From Polaribacter sp. Z022 (GTDB taxonomy: Bacteria > Bacteroidota > Bacteroidia > Flavobacteriales > Flavobacteriaceae), in NCBI RefSeq assembly GCF_023555495.1, contig NZ_JALCZO010000001.1:1-64000 (forward strand): a stretch of DNA of 64,000 bases, read 5' to 3'. The position numbers and the translations under genes are program-made. The notes under the pieces were generated by a model. The model was not told the origin of the DNA and ran no database searches. It saw nothing but the letters and a program-made list of their open reading frames with translations. Positions 26,102-33,508 of the stretch are shown here, one piece after another (positions within the stretch are counted from its first letter, which is position 1; every line of letters begins with the position of its first letter).

Positions 26102-26368
26102 TTAAAAGTAAAAGAGTTCTGAAATTGTTAGAAATAGTAGATAAAAAGAATAAATAGCCATTAAACCCCAAGAAATTATAATCAGCCAAAAAACAAAAGG
26201 GTTTTTATTTTTTGATATTGGTTCTATAAAAAAAGTAGTTCCAGACTTTAAATCTGGAATAACCCAAATTAAAAGAAAGAACCCCCAAATCCATTCCCAG
26301 TTTAAAAGAAGTGCAATATACATTAAGATAAGCGCAATAATTGTACGCCATTTTAAAGATGTTTTCAT
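26102..26368 (-). CDS. Small three-helix membrane protein (paralog 2)
   Basis: 88 residues: TIIALILMYIALLLNWEWIW, a short middle helix, KSGTTFFIEPISK turn, then FWLIIISWGLMAIYSFYLLF. Paralog of 24288-24521 with about ten more residues at the C-terminus. Divergent from the second DUF2147 gene, with FNR-like site E placed 36.5 bp from a one-mismatch -7 element in this direction too. Function unknown. Confidence 0.75.
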   Translation of the reverse strand: MKTSLKWRTIIALILMYIALLLNWEWIWGFFLLIWVIPDLKSGTTFFIEPISKNKNPFVFWLIIISWGLMAIYSFYLLFLTISELFYF

Positions 26369-26407
26369 TATTTTTTTTAGCTATTAAGGTACATTTTTTT
26401 TAAGATT

Positions 26408-26481
26408 CAAAACAATTAATTCTATAAATAATGCTTTTTGATATAGGTCAAAAAATAACATAATAATTCCGTCAATATTTG
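26408..26481. promoter_or_regulatory. Bidirectional FNR-like operator with two -7 elements (site E)
   Basis: Operator core TTGAT-ATAG-GTCAA at 26438-26451 (centre 26444.5). Plus direction: AATATTTG at 26474-26481 ends 36.5 bp away and precedes the ATG at 26498. Minus direction: TTGTTTTG at 26415-26408 also ends exactly 36.5 bp away and precedes the ATG at 26368. Each -7 box has one mismatch to TAnnTTTG. A single dimer could activate both units. Confidence 0.72.
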
Positions 26482-26497
26482 CAATAAATATTTAATT

Positions 26498-26890
26498 ATG
26501 AAAAAATTATTTTTAATTATTGTTTGCTTATTTTTTATGGTTTACTCAAAAAAAAATCATGAAATTATAGGGTTATGGAATGTAAAAAGCAATCACTACA
26601 AAGCCACCTATAAAATTGAATTTCAAGAAACTAAACTAGTTGGAAAAGTTATTTATTACAATGACGACACTACTGTTTTACATGAAACTGGCACAAAAAA
26701 AGATCTTTTTTTATTTAACCTTAAAAAAGAAAACAACATCTATGTAGATGCTGTTTCTGGAGCAACAAATACAGAAACTTATGCAACTACAATTAAAGAA
26801 AAACATAAAGATACTTTAGAAGTAACAACTTTTATTATGAAAAAACCTTTAATAGAAACTTGGATAAGAAACACTGAAAAACAACAATAA
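26498..26890 (+). CDS. DUF2147 family envelope protein (paralog 2)
   Basis: 130 residues with a signal peptide (MKKLFLIIVCLFFMVYS). DUF2147 hallmarks match paralog 1: IIGLWNVKSNHYKATYKIEF, LVGKVIYYND and the terminal IETWIRN. First gene of the six-gene operon 26498 to 30171, driven by site E with a leader of about 12 nt. Function unknown. Confidence 0.8.
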   Translation: MKKLFLIIVCLFFMVYSKKNHEIIGLWNVKSNHYKATYKIEFQETKLVGKVIYYNDDTTVLHETGTKKDLFLFNLKKENNIYVDAVSGATNTETYATTIKEKHKDTLEVTTFIMKKPLIETWIRNTEKQQ

Positions 26891-26892
26891 AC

Positions 26893-28023
26893 ATGAAAAA
26901 ACATTTTAGCCTTTTAGCATTAAGTATGTTATTATTTTTTAGTTGTGAAAACAACTTAAGAGACATTTCTGGTATAAAAAACCCAGTAGAAACTGTAACA
27001 GTAGAGCCAGTAGATATAAATATTGATGGTTTTGATTTTCTTGAAAAAATGCAAGGTCATTGGGTAGGTACAAATATGGTAATTACAGATGAATATCCTT
27101 GGTTTGCTTGGGATTATAGAGCCATCTCAAAATCTCACATACAAGGCATACATGAAGGTGGTTCTATGGGGAACTTATTTACTTCATTTTTTGTAACCAA
27201 CTACAAAAACAAGAGAACAATTATGGCAAGAAATGGTGGTCTTTTAAACGGTATTTATAGAACAAGTTATTTTGTATTAGACAAAGTAGAAACCTTGGCT
27301 GTTAATGATAAAAAATATCGTTTTGTAGATGCTATTGGTAACAAAGATATTATGCATTTCGAAATACGTTTTAAAGACAATGAAATATTCTTTAATGTTT
27401 ACACAAGTGGATTGGGGGCAAGAATTCCTTCTAGACATATGACTTTTAAAGGAAAAAAAGAACATTTAAGTTTAGCTCAAACTGCTGCTAACGAAACAAA
27501 TTTTCCTAAAAATGAAGTTGAAATTGATTTTGCAAATGGATTTAGAGAAGATTATTTATATGTAGAAACTGGTGCAGATAAAGCTAAATCTGCAACATTT
27601 TTAGCACAATCTACATCAAATGATGTTTATTCTATGGCTATAGAATCTGGAGATCCTTATACAATAACAGATCATCCTAAACTAGGTTCAATTCAAATTG
27701 ATATTAGTAGAAATAACGACATTTTAGATTCAAATTTATTTGTTTATCTATCTAAAGAACCATTAACAAATACAGATGGTCAATTAACATCAAATACAGC
27801 AGCTTTTAATTCAATACTACATTTCCCAACTTTAACAGAAAAAGAAAACAGTTTTTTGTTTACCTATATACATCCTGGATCTTATTATTTAACAATAATT
27901 GCTGATAAAAATAACGATTTAACAATTAGTAATGGAGATATAACAAATATAAGTACTGCTTTCACCTTAAATAATAAAGAACATAAAACATTAAGCGTAA
28001 ATAATATCAATTATCAAAATTAA
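26893..28023 (+). CDS. Lipocalin-like lipoprotein with extra C-terminal beta domain
   Basis: 376 residues, lipobox LFFSC (Cys 17). Residues about 48-195 look like a lipocalin/THAP4-like barrel: EKMQGHWVGTNM at the start, then strands such as SHIQGIHEGGSMGNLFTSFF and ARNGGLLNGIYRTSYFVLDK. The C-terminal half (about 220-375) contains two more beta-rich parts (SIQIDISRNNDILDSNLFVY, LTISNGDITNISTAFTLN). I infer binding of a hydrophobic ligand in the envelope. Two bp after the DUF2147 stop, so translationally linked. No close family recognised. Confidence 0.7.
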   Translation: MKKHFSLLALSMLLFFSCENNLRDISGIKNPVETVTVEPVDINIDGFDFLEKMQGHWVGTNMVITDEYPWFAWDYRAISKSHIQGIHEGGSMGNLFTSFFVTNYKNKRTIMARNGGLLNGIYRTSYFVLDKVETLAVNDKKYRFVDAIGNKDIMHFEIRFKDNEIFFNVYTSGLGARIPSRHMTFKGKKEHLSLAQTAANETNFPKNEVEIDFANGFREDYLYVETGADKAKSATFLAQSTSNDVYSMAIESGDPYTITDHPKLGSIQIDISRNNDILDSNLFVYLSKEPLTNTDGQLTSNTAAFNSILHFPTLTEKENSFLFTYIHPGSYYLTIIADKNNDLTISNGDITNISTAFTLNNKEHKTLSVNNINYQN

Positions 28024-28034
28024 TTCACAAAAAA

Positions 28035-28394
28035 ATGAAAAAACACTTAACTATTTTTCTTTTCAGCTTTAGTATGTTTTTAATTGCTAGTTGCACAAAA
28101 GCTTTTATTCCAGATATTGAAGACACTACAAATCCAATAACAAAAGTTATAAAATATAATACTGATGTAAAACAAATTATGACAAACAATTGTATTACTT
28201 GTCATGGAGGACCATCACCAAGTGATGGTTTAGATTTAACAACTTTTGCAAATGTTAAAAATGCAGCTTTAAATAGAAATTTAATAGAAAGGATGAATGA
28301 TGCTACTGCACCAATGCCTCAATCTGGTTTATTGCTTTTATCAACAAGAAAAATTATAGATAAATGGAAAGCTGATGGCTTTCTAGAAAACTAA
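28035..28394 (+). CDS. c-type cytochrome lipoprotein
   Basis: 119 residues, lipobox LIASC (Cys 19). One haem-binding motif CITCH in MTNNCITCHGGPSPSDGLDL and a Met-containing APMPQSGLLL downstream that can supply the sixth ligand; the C-terminal IIDKWKADGF is the usual last helix of Bacteroidota one-haem 'cytochrome c domain' proteins. It should carry electrons at the envelope and may connect the cluster's redox steps to the respiratory chain. Confidence 0.9.
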   Translation: MKKHLTIFLFSFSMFLIASCTKAFIPDIEDTTNPITKVIKYNTDVKQIMTNNCITCHGGPSPSDGLDLTTFANVKNAALNRNLIERMNDATAPMPQSGLLLLSTRKIIDKWKADGFLEN

Positions 28395-28399
28395 AAAAA

Positions 28400-28936
28400 A
28401 TGAAAAAAACACTTTTAATTTTAATGTTATTGTGCTTGCAATCAATTGTTGCGCAAAAATATATTACACGTTCTGGTATTACGTCTTTTAAAGCATCTGT
28501 TGCAACATTTGAACCAATAGAAGCAGTTCATAAAAGTTCTTCTGCAATTATAAACAGTAAAGGAGATGTTGCTGCCCTTTTATTAGTAAAAGGTTTCGGT
28601 TTTAAAGTAGCTTTAATGCAAGAACATTTTAATGAAAACTATATGGATTCTGATAGTTATCCTAAAGCTACCTTTAAAGGAATGCTGAAAGATTTTTCAT
28701 TAGAAAAACTAAAAACGAACCAAAAATTTTCTTTAGAAGGCACATTGTCTATAAAAGGAAAAACTAAAGAAATTAAAACAGAAGCCGTCGTTTTAAAACA
28801 ACAAGGAAAATTAATTTTTAAAACGTCTTTTTTGGTAACTCCTCAAGATTTTGATATAAAAATTCCTGGAATTGTTCGTAAAAAAATTGCAAAACAAATA
28901 GAAATTTTAATTGATTATGAACTTGAAAAGAAGTAA
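28400..28936 (+). CDS. YceI family (polyisoprenoid-binding) periplasmic protein
   Basis: 178 residues, signal peptide MKKTLLILMLLCLQSIVAQ. YceI layout: SGITSFKASVATFEPIEAVH at the start, ALLLVKGFGFKVALMQEHFN, the conserved Y-P-K-A-T-F-K-G (about 91-98), LEGTLSIKGKTKEI, and the end QDFDIKIPGIVRKKIAKQIE. Members bind long isoprenoids or quinones in a lipocalin-like barrel. Here it supports a lipid or isoprenoid substrate for the cluster. Six bp after the cytochrome gene; overlaps the next gene by 20 bp. Confidence 0.9.
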   Translation: MKKTLLILMLLCLQSIVAQKYITRSGITSFKASVATFEPIEAVHKSSSAIINSKGDVAALLLVKGFGFKVALMQEHFNENYMDSDSYPKATFKGMLKDFSLEKLKTNQKFSLEGTLSIKGKTKEIKTEAVVLKQQGKLIFKTSFLVTPQDFDIKIPGIVRKKIAKQIEILIDYELEKK

Positions 28937-29300
28937 AAATATTTTAATCACTATTTCTTTAATTAGTTTGATAGGTTTTGGTGGATATTCTTACATCTAC
29001 AAATCTCACAAAAAGATTGAATTTAAAAATGCTGATTTTGAAGGGAAAACAAATGATTTCTTTAAAATAACAAAAAAAGATTCAAATGTCTGGCTAGATA
29101 AAACAATTGTTTTAGAAGGAATAATTACTAAAATTGATAAAAAAGGAATTGTATTAGACAATTCTATTTATTGTCAATTTAACAATTTAAAAAATATAGA
29201 ATTATCAAAAAACAGTCTAATAAAAATAAAAGGGAATATGATTGGGTTTGATGATTTACTTGAAGAAATAAAACTAAATCAATGCATAATACTAAAATAA
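28917..29300 (+). CDS. Membrane-anchored OB-fold (tRNA_anti-like) protein
   Basis: 127 residues from the ATG at 28917 inside the YceI gene; a TTG at 28911 is the only nearby alternative. One N-terminal membrane helix (ILITISLISLIGFGGYSYIY), then a periplasmic OB-like domain (WLDKTIVLEGIITKIDKKGI ... SLIKIKGNMIGFDDLLEEI). The same type of domain is duplicated in the lipoprotein 21079-21645, which links both arms of the cluster. Confidence 0.72.
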   Translation: MNLKRSKNILITISLISLIGFGGYSYIYKSHKKIEFKNADFEGKTNDFFKITKKDSNVWLDKTIVLEGIITKIDKKGIVLDNSIYCQFNNLKNIELSKNSLIKIKGNMIGFDDLLEEIKLNQCIILK

Positions 29301-29310
29301 ATATTATAAA

Positions 29311-30171
29311 ATGAAAAAATCTATTATCATATTAATCACTCTAATTTGCAGTTTAAGTAGTTCTGCTCAAGATGATCTTTTAAATGAATTAAATAATGAA
29401 ATAAAAATAGAAAAATACCAATTACCTGCTTTTAAAGCAATGAAAATTGGAAACCTTCAATCTACAAAAATTGCAGAAAAAGGAGATTTATACATGATTG
29501 TTTCTCATAGATTTGGAACCTTAAAAAACGGAATAGAAACTTTTTTTGGATTTGATGATGCCAATACTAAAATGCAATTATTGTATAGTTTTATGAACGG
29601 TGTACAAGTTAGTTTAAGTAGAGAATCTTTAAACAGAACTTATGCAAGTGCATTAAAAGTTCGTTTATTTAAACAAACAAATCTATTTCCTGTAAATATG
29701 GTTTTGTATGGTACAGCAAATATAAATACGTTAATAAAAGAAGCTCAATATCCTGAATTAAAATTTTCAGATAAAATGAGCTATGCAACACAATTACTTG
29801 TTTCTAGAAGGGTTTCTAATAATTTGTCCTTACTTATTGCACCTTCTTTTGTAAGACAAAATCTACAAGATATTAGAGTAACAAAAGGCTTAAATCACAA
29901 CCAATTTATAATGGGTTTTGGTGGTAGAATAAAAGTTAGTAAACGCATGAGCATCAATGCAGATTATGCATATAATTTTAATAGAGAAAAGAAGTCTTTA
30001 TATCAAAATCCATTAACAATAGGGTTAGATATAGAAACTGGAGGACACGTTTTTCAATTATTATTTTCTAATGCACAATCTACAAATGAACCTGGTTTTT
30101 TAAGCAACGCAGAAGGAAATTGGGCAAATGGAAATGTATTTTTTGGATTTAATGTAGTTAGAGTTTTTTAG
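29311..30171 (+). CDS. DUF5777 family outer-membrane beta-barrel protein
   Basis: 286 residues, signal peptide MKKSIIILITLICSLSSSAQ. Recognisable family features: AFKAMKIGNLQSTKIAEKGD near the start, IVSHRFGTLKNGIETFFGFD, repeated barrel strands, and GHVFQLLFSNAQSTNEPGFL near the end. The family is Bacteroidota-specific and I recall it near YceI and cytochrome genes, but its function is not established. Last gene of the operon, terminated at 30187-30221. Confidence 0.85.
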   Translation: MKKSIIILITLICSLSSSAQDDLLNELNNEIKIEKYQLPAFKAMKIGNLQSTKIAEKGDLYMIVSHRFGTLKNGIETFFGFDDANTKMQLLYSFMNGVQVSLSRESLNRTYASALKVRLFKQTNLFPVNMVLYGTANINTLIKEAQYPELKFSDKMSYATQLLVSRRVSNNLSLLIAPSFVRQNLQDIRVTKGLNHNQFIMGFGGRIKVSKRMSINADYAYNFNREKKSLYQNPLTIGLDIETGGHVFQLLFSNAQSTNEPGFLSNAEGNWANGNVFFGFNVVRVF

Positions 30172-30186
30172 TGTTTGGTTGGTTAT

Positions 30187-30221
30187 AAAAGAGGTGTTTT
30201 GTTAAATCAAAACCCTCTTTT
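30187..30221. terminator. Bidirectional terminator between the DUF5777 gene and the regulator
   Basis: AAAAGAGGTGTTTTG (30187-30201) pairs with CAAAACCCTCTTTT (30208-30221) with one bulged T and a 6-nt loop, between stop codons at 30171 (plus) and 30223 (minus). Confidence 0.8.
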
Positions 30222-30222
30222 A

Positions 30223-30783
30223 TTATTTCCCTCTAATTCTACTTAGTGTTTCTTGGCTTATTCCTAACATTGAAGCAATATGTCCTAAATTTGCAATTTG
30301 AATAATATTAGGGTAAACAGAAAGTAATAAATTATATTTTTCTTTAGCAGATAAAAAATAATACCCTTTATAAAAATCATCTATTATAGCCAATTCTTGC
30401 TCCATAATAATTCTTCCATACCTATTAAGTTCTGGATATTTATCAAATAAATCTTGCCAGTCATCATAACTTAAAGACATTAAAACAGACTTTTCTGTTA
30501 ACTCTATATATTCTACAGATGGTTTTCTTAAATAATAACTATGCCAAGAAGTAAAAATAGTTTCATTAGGATAAACCCAATGTGTAACATCTTTTCCTTT
30601 TTGATAAAAAAAAGCTCTAGCAGTTCCTTCAGATAAGAAATACAATCTACTACAAACCTTTCCTTCTTTAACTATTTGATGGCCCTTAGCAACTTCTTCA
30701 ACTTTAACTAAATTACATATATCTTTCTCTGCATCAGCAGTTAAGTCTACATAACTCTTTATATTATCTATAAATCTTTCCAT
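30223..30783 (-). CDS. CRP/FNR-family transcriptional regulator
   Basis: 186 residues from the ATG at 30783 (MERFIDNIKSYVDLTADAEK); the frame runs on to 31014 but only as antisense of dusB. Residues ~20-110 form the cyclic-nucleotide-binding-like domain (GHQIVKEGKVCSRLYFLSEG) and the C-terminus is a short winged HTH ending in ISQETLSRIRGK. E178, S181 and R182 reproduce the E-x-x-S-R signature with which FNR contacts TTGAT half-sites. The N-terminal cysteine cluster of FNR is absent, so oxygen sensing by [4Fe-4S] is unlikely; the ligand is unknown. It is the obvious candidate regulator for sites A-E. No such site lies in front of itself. Confidence 0.92.
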   Translation of the reverse strand: MERFIDNIKSYVDLTADAEKDICNLVKVEEVAKGHQIVKEGKVCSRLYFLSEGTARAFFYQKGKDVTHWVYPNETIFTSWHSYYLRKPSVEYIELTEKSVLMSLSYDDWQDLFDKYPELNRYGRIIMEQELAIIDDFYKGYYFLSAKEKYNLLLSVYPNIIQIANLGHIASMLGISQETLSRIRGK

Positions 30784-30817
30784 ATAAAATATCTTACTGC
30801 AAAATAAATAAAAAAAG

Positions 30818-30825
30818 TAACTTTG
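30818..30825 (+). promoter_or_regulatory. -7 element for dusB
   Basis: TAACTTTG matches TAnnTTTG fully and ends only 4 bp before the ATG at 30830. With a start of transcription about 5 nt after the element, the dusB mRNA would have almost no leader. Confidence 0.5.
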
Positions 30826-30829
30826 CCAC

Positions 30830-31831
30830 ATGATTAAAATAGGCAATTTAGAACTACCAGACTTTCCATTATTATTAGCACCAATGGAAGACGTATCTGA
30901 TCCACCTTTTAGAGCTTTATGTAAAGAAAATGGTGCAGATGTGGTATATACAGAATTTATTTCTTCTGAAGGATTAATACGTGATGCAGCAAAAAGTGTA
31001 ATGAAACTTGACATCTATGAAAAAGAACGTCCAGTTGGAATTCAGATTTTTGGAGCCAATTTAGACTCAATGCTAAAAACAGTTGAGATTGTAGAAAAAT
31101 CGAAGCCAGATATTATTGATATTAATTTTGGTTGTCCTGTTAAAAAAGTTGTTTCTAAAGGTGCAGGAGCAGGTATTTTAAAAGATATAGATTTAATGGT
31201 TTCTCTTACAGAAGCTATGGTAAAACACACAAACTTACCAGTAACTGTAAAAACACGTTTGGGTTGGGATCATGAATCTATTAGAATTGTAGAAGTTGCA
31301 GAACGTTTGCAAGATGTGGGTTGTGCAGCAATTTCTATACATGGAAGAACTCGTGCACAAATGTATAAAGGTGAAGCAGATTGGAAACCTATTGCTGAGG
31401 TTAAAAATAACCAAAGAATGCACATTCCTGTTTTTGGAAATGGTGATGTTACATCTCCAGAAAAAGCTATGGAAATGAGAGATTCTTATGGTTTAGATGG
31501 TTGTATGATTGGTAGAGCTGCTATTGGTTATCCTTGGTTTTTTAACGAAGTAAAACATTACTTTAAAACAGGTAAACACTTAGCTAAACCAACAATTGCT
31601 CAACGTGTAGAAATGGCTAGAAGACATTTACAAATGTCTATTGATTGGAAAGGACCTGTTTTAGGTGTTTTTGAAACAAGAAGACATTACACAAACTATT
31701 TTAAAGGAATTCCTCATTTTAAAGAATACAGAATGAAAATGGTTACTTCTGATGATGCTAAAGATGTTTTTGCAGCTTTTGATGAAGTAGAAGCTAAATT
31801 TGGAAATGCAATTATTCCTGATTTTGAATAA
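30830..31831 (+). CDS. dusB: tRNA-dihydrouridine synthase
   Basis: Reduces uridines in the D-loop of tRNA with FMN. 333 residues. Start MIKIGNLELPDFPLLLAPME, then DINFGCPVKKVVSKGAGAGI with the catalytic Cys (FGCP), VTVKTRLGWD, AISIHGRTRAQMYKGEADW, and GCMIGRAAIGYPWFF. The general DusB type is clear; DusA/DusC are less similar in the start and length. Only 46 bp separate its start from that of the divergent regulator. Confidence 0.96.
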   Translation: MIKIGNLELPDFPLLLAPMEDVSDPPFRALCKENGADVVYTEFISSEGLIRDAAKSVMKLDIYEKERPVGIQIFGANLDSMLKTVEIVEKSKPDIIDINFGCPVKKVVSKGAGAGILKDIDLMVSLTEAMVKHTNLPVTVKTRLGWDHESIRIVEVAERLQDVGCAAISIHGRTRAQMYKGEADWKPIAEVKNNQRMHIPVFGNGDVTSPEKAMEMRDSYGLDGCMIGRAAIGYPWFFNEVKHYFKTGKHLAKPTIAQRVEMARRHLQMSIDWKGPVLGVFETRRHYTNYFKGIPHFKEYRMKMVTSDDAKDVFAAFDEVEAKFGNAIIPDFE

Positions 31832-31874
31832 GTTCTTTTATAGTAAAAGGTAGGTTAAAATAGTATCTCTATCA

Positions 31875-33077
31875 CTATTTCTCTATAAACTCTCTAGAAA
31901 TTCTACTACTAGCAATTTTTGATGCTATAAAACCTAAAATTGTAATTGTAACAATAACTATTAAAAGATTAGAAAATTTAAATTCTACAGGATAAGGTAA
32001 GTTATAAGTTATCATAAATAACCCAAATTTTTGCTGAATAAAGACTAATATAATTCCAAGAATTAAACCTATAGACATCCCTAAAACAGTTAGTAAAAAA
32101 CCTTGTAAAACAAATACTTTTTTAATTTCTTTAATTGTAGCTCCTAAACTAAAAAGTGTTTTTAAGTTCGATTTTTTATCAATAATCATCATAATTATTG
32201 CACCAATAACATTAAATAATGCAATAATAACAATTAGTGTAAAAATTAAATAGGAAACAAAATTTTCAGTATTAATTACTTTATAAAAAACCTCATTTAA
32301 TTGTTGTTTTGTTTGCACTTTAAATTGACTTCCTAATTCAGCTTGAATTTCATCTCGAAAAGAATCTGCGTCAATATTGTTGTTTAACTTTACTTCAATT
32401 CCTGTAATTTGATTCTCTTTAAATTTTAACAATTCCTTTGCATCGTTTAAAGAAACAAATACAAATTTACTTTCAAAGTCTTCTGTTCCAGAGTACAAAC
32501 CTACAATTTGTACATCAATTTTATAAAATGCGTTTAATGGATTTATAAAACCTGTTCCTGGTTTTGGAACCAAAATAGATAAGGGTTCTCCAAAGTTTAA
32601 AATCCCTAAAGATAGTTTTCTAGAAATTCCATTACCAATTACTGCAGTTTTGGGTTGCTCTTTGTATAACCAATTACCAACATTAATAACAGAATCTATA
32701 TTAGTTATAGAAGTGTAATTTTCTTCAACTCCTTTTATATAAGCTATTTCATTTTTATCATTATACTCTAAGAAAACACGTTCTTCAACAATTTTAGTAT
32801 AGGCATTAATTGAAACATTTTTATTTAAAACCTCATGTATATCTGAAGTAAATAAAAAAGATTTACCTTTTGTTGTTGTAATTTTAATATCTGGGTCAGA
32901 TACATCTAGTAAACTGTAACTAAATGTTCTTAATCCAGAAAAACCAGAAAGTATAATAAAAAGTGCTAAAGAACCAACTATTACTCCAAATGAAGCAATA
33001 ATAGTAATAATGTTTATGGCATTGTTACTGGTTTTAGAAAATAAATATCTTTTGGCTATGTATAAAGGAAAATTCAA
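31875..33077 (-). CDS. FtsX/LolC-type ABC transporter permease
   Basis: 400 residues. N-terminal helix (INIITIIASFGVIVGSLALF), a large periplasmic MacB-core-like domain (about 45-265), then three helices (LIFTLIVIIALFNVIGAIIM, VFVLQGFLLTVLGMSIGLIL, LLIVIVTITILGFIASKIAS). This is the layout of LolC/LolE-like lipoprotein-releasing permeases. No ATPase gene is adjacent. Its place directly downstream of rbfA (15 bp gap) is a common flavobacterial order. Confidence 0.88.
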   Translation of the reverse strand: MNFPLYIAKRYLFSKTSNNAINIITIIASFGVIVGSLALFIILSGFSGLRTFSYSLLDVSDPDIKITTTKGKSFLFTSDIHEVLNKNVSINAYTKIVEERVFLEYNDKNEIAYIKGVEENYTSITNIDSVINVGNWLYKEQPKTAVIGNGISRKLSLGILNFGEPLSILVPKPGTGFINPLNAFYKIDVQIVGLYSGTEDFESKFVFVSLNDAKELLKFKENQITGIEVKLNNNIDADSFRDEIQAELGSQFKVQTKQQLNEVFYKVINTENFVSYLIFTLIVIIALFNVIGAIIMMIIDKKSNLKTLFSLGATIKEIKKVFVLQGFLLTVLGMSIGLILGIILVFIQQKFGLFMITYNLPYPVEFKFSNLLIVIVTITILGFIASKIASSRISREFIEK

Positions 33078-33092
33078 ATGAGATTTCTGAAT

Positions 33093-33488
33093 TTATTTCT
33101 TTTGTCTTCTAGGAAGTACATCAGGATTTTTAATAGGATTAACATCCTCTCCTTTTAAAGATTTATCAATTTCTTCAATATAGTCTAGAGTATCATCACC
33201 AAAAAACAACAATTCAGGCATTCTACGTAATTGATGTTTTGTTCTAGCAGCCATTTCATGCCTAATTAAAGCTGTATTAGATTGTACACCTTTAATTAAT
33301 TCTTCTCTTTTTGCTGATGGAAAAACACTTAAATAAACTTTAGCAACACCTAAATCTGAAGTTACATGAACTTTAGAAACAGATATAATAACTCCTTTCA
33401 TTCCTTCTTGAGCTGCTTTTTGCAAAACATCTACTAAATCTTTTTGTAATACCCCTGCTATTTTACGTTGTCTATTCGTTTCTTCCAT
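33093..33488 (-). CDS. rbfA: 30S ribosome-binding factor A
   Basis: 131 residues; KH-type fold assisting 16S rRNA 5' end maturation and cold growth. Recognisable start MEETNRQRKIAGVLQKDLVD, central VHVTSDLGVAKVYLSVFP and RHEMAARTKHQLRRMPELLF, then FGDDTLDYIEEID. Starts 20 bp downstream of the response-regulator stop codon. Confidence 0.95.
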   Translation of the reverse strand: MEETNRQRKIAGVLQKDLVDVLQKAAQEGMKGVIISVSKVHVTSDLGVAKVYLSVFPSAKREELIKGVQSNTALIRHEMAARTKHQLRRMPELLFFGDDTLDYIEEIDKSLKGEDVNPIKNPDVLPRRQKK

Positions 33489-33508
33489 GCTGCAAATTTA
33501 CACTTTTT

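Noticed and set aside
18160-30783. Reading the cluster as a denitrification or NO-detoxification locus because of FNR/DNR-like sites
   Set aside because: No nir, nor, nos, hmp-type flavohaemoglobin or NnrS gene is present; only the operator type would fit.
30784-31014. A 77-residue N-terminal extension of the CRP/FNR regulator in an uninterrupted frame
   Set aside because: It is fully antisense to the start of dusB, has no regulator-like sequence, and the ATG at 30783 gives the normal start and length of the family.
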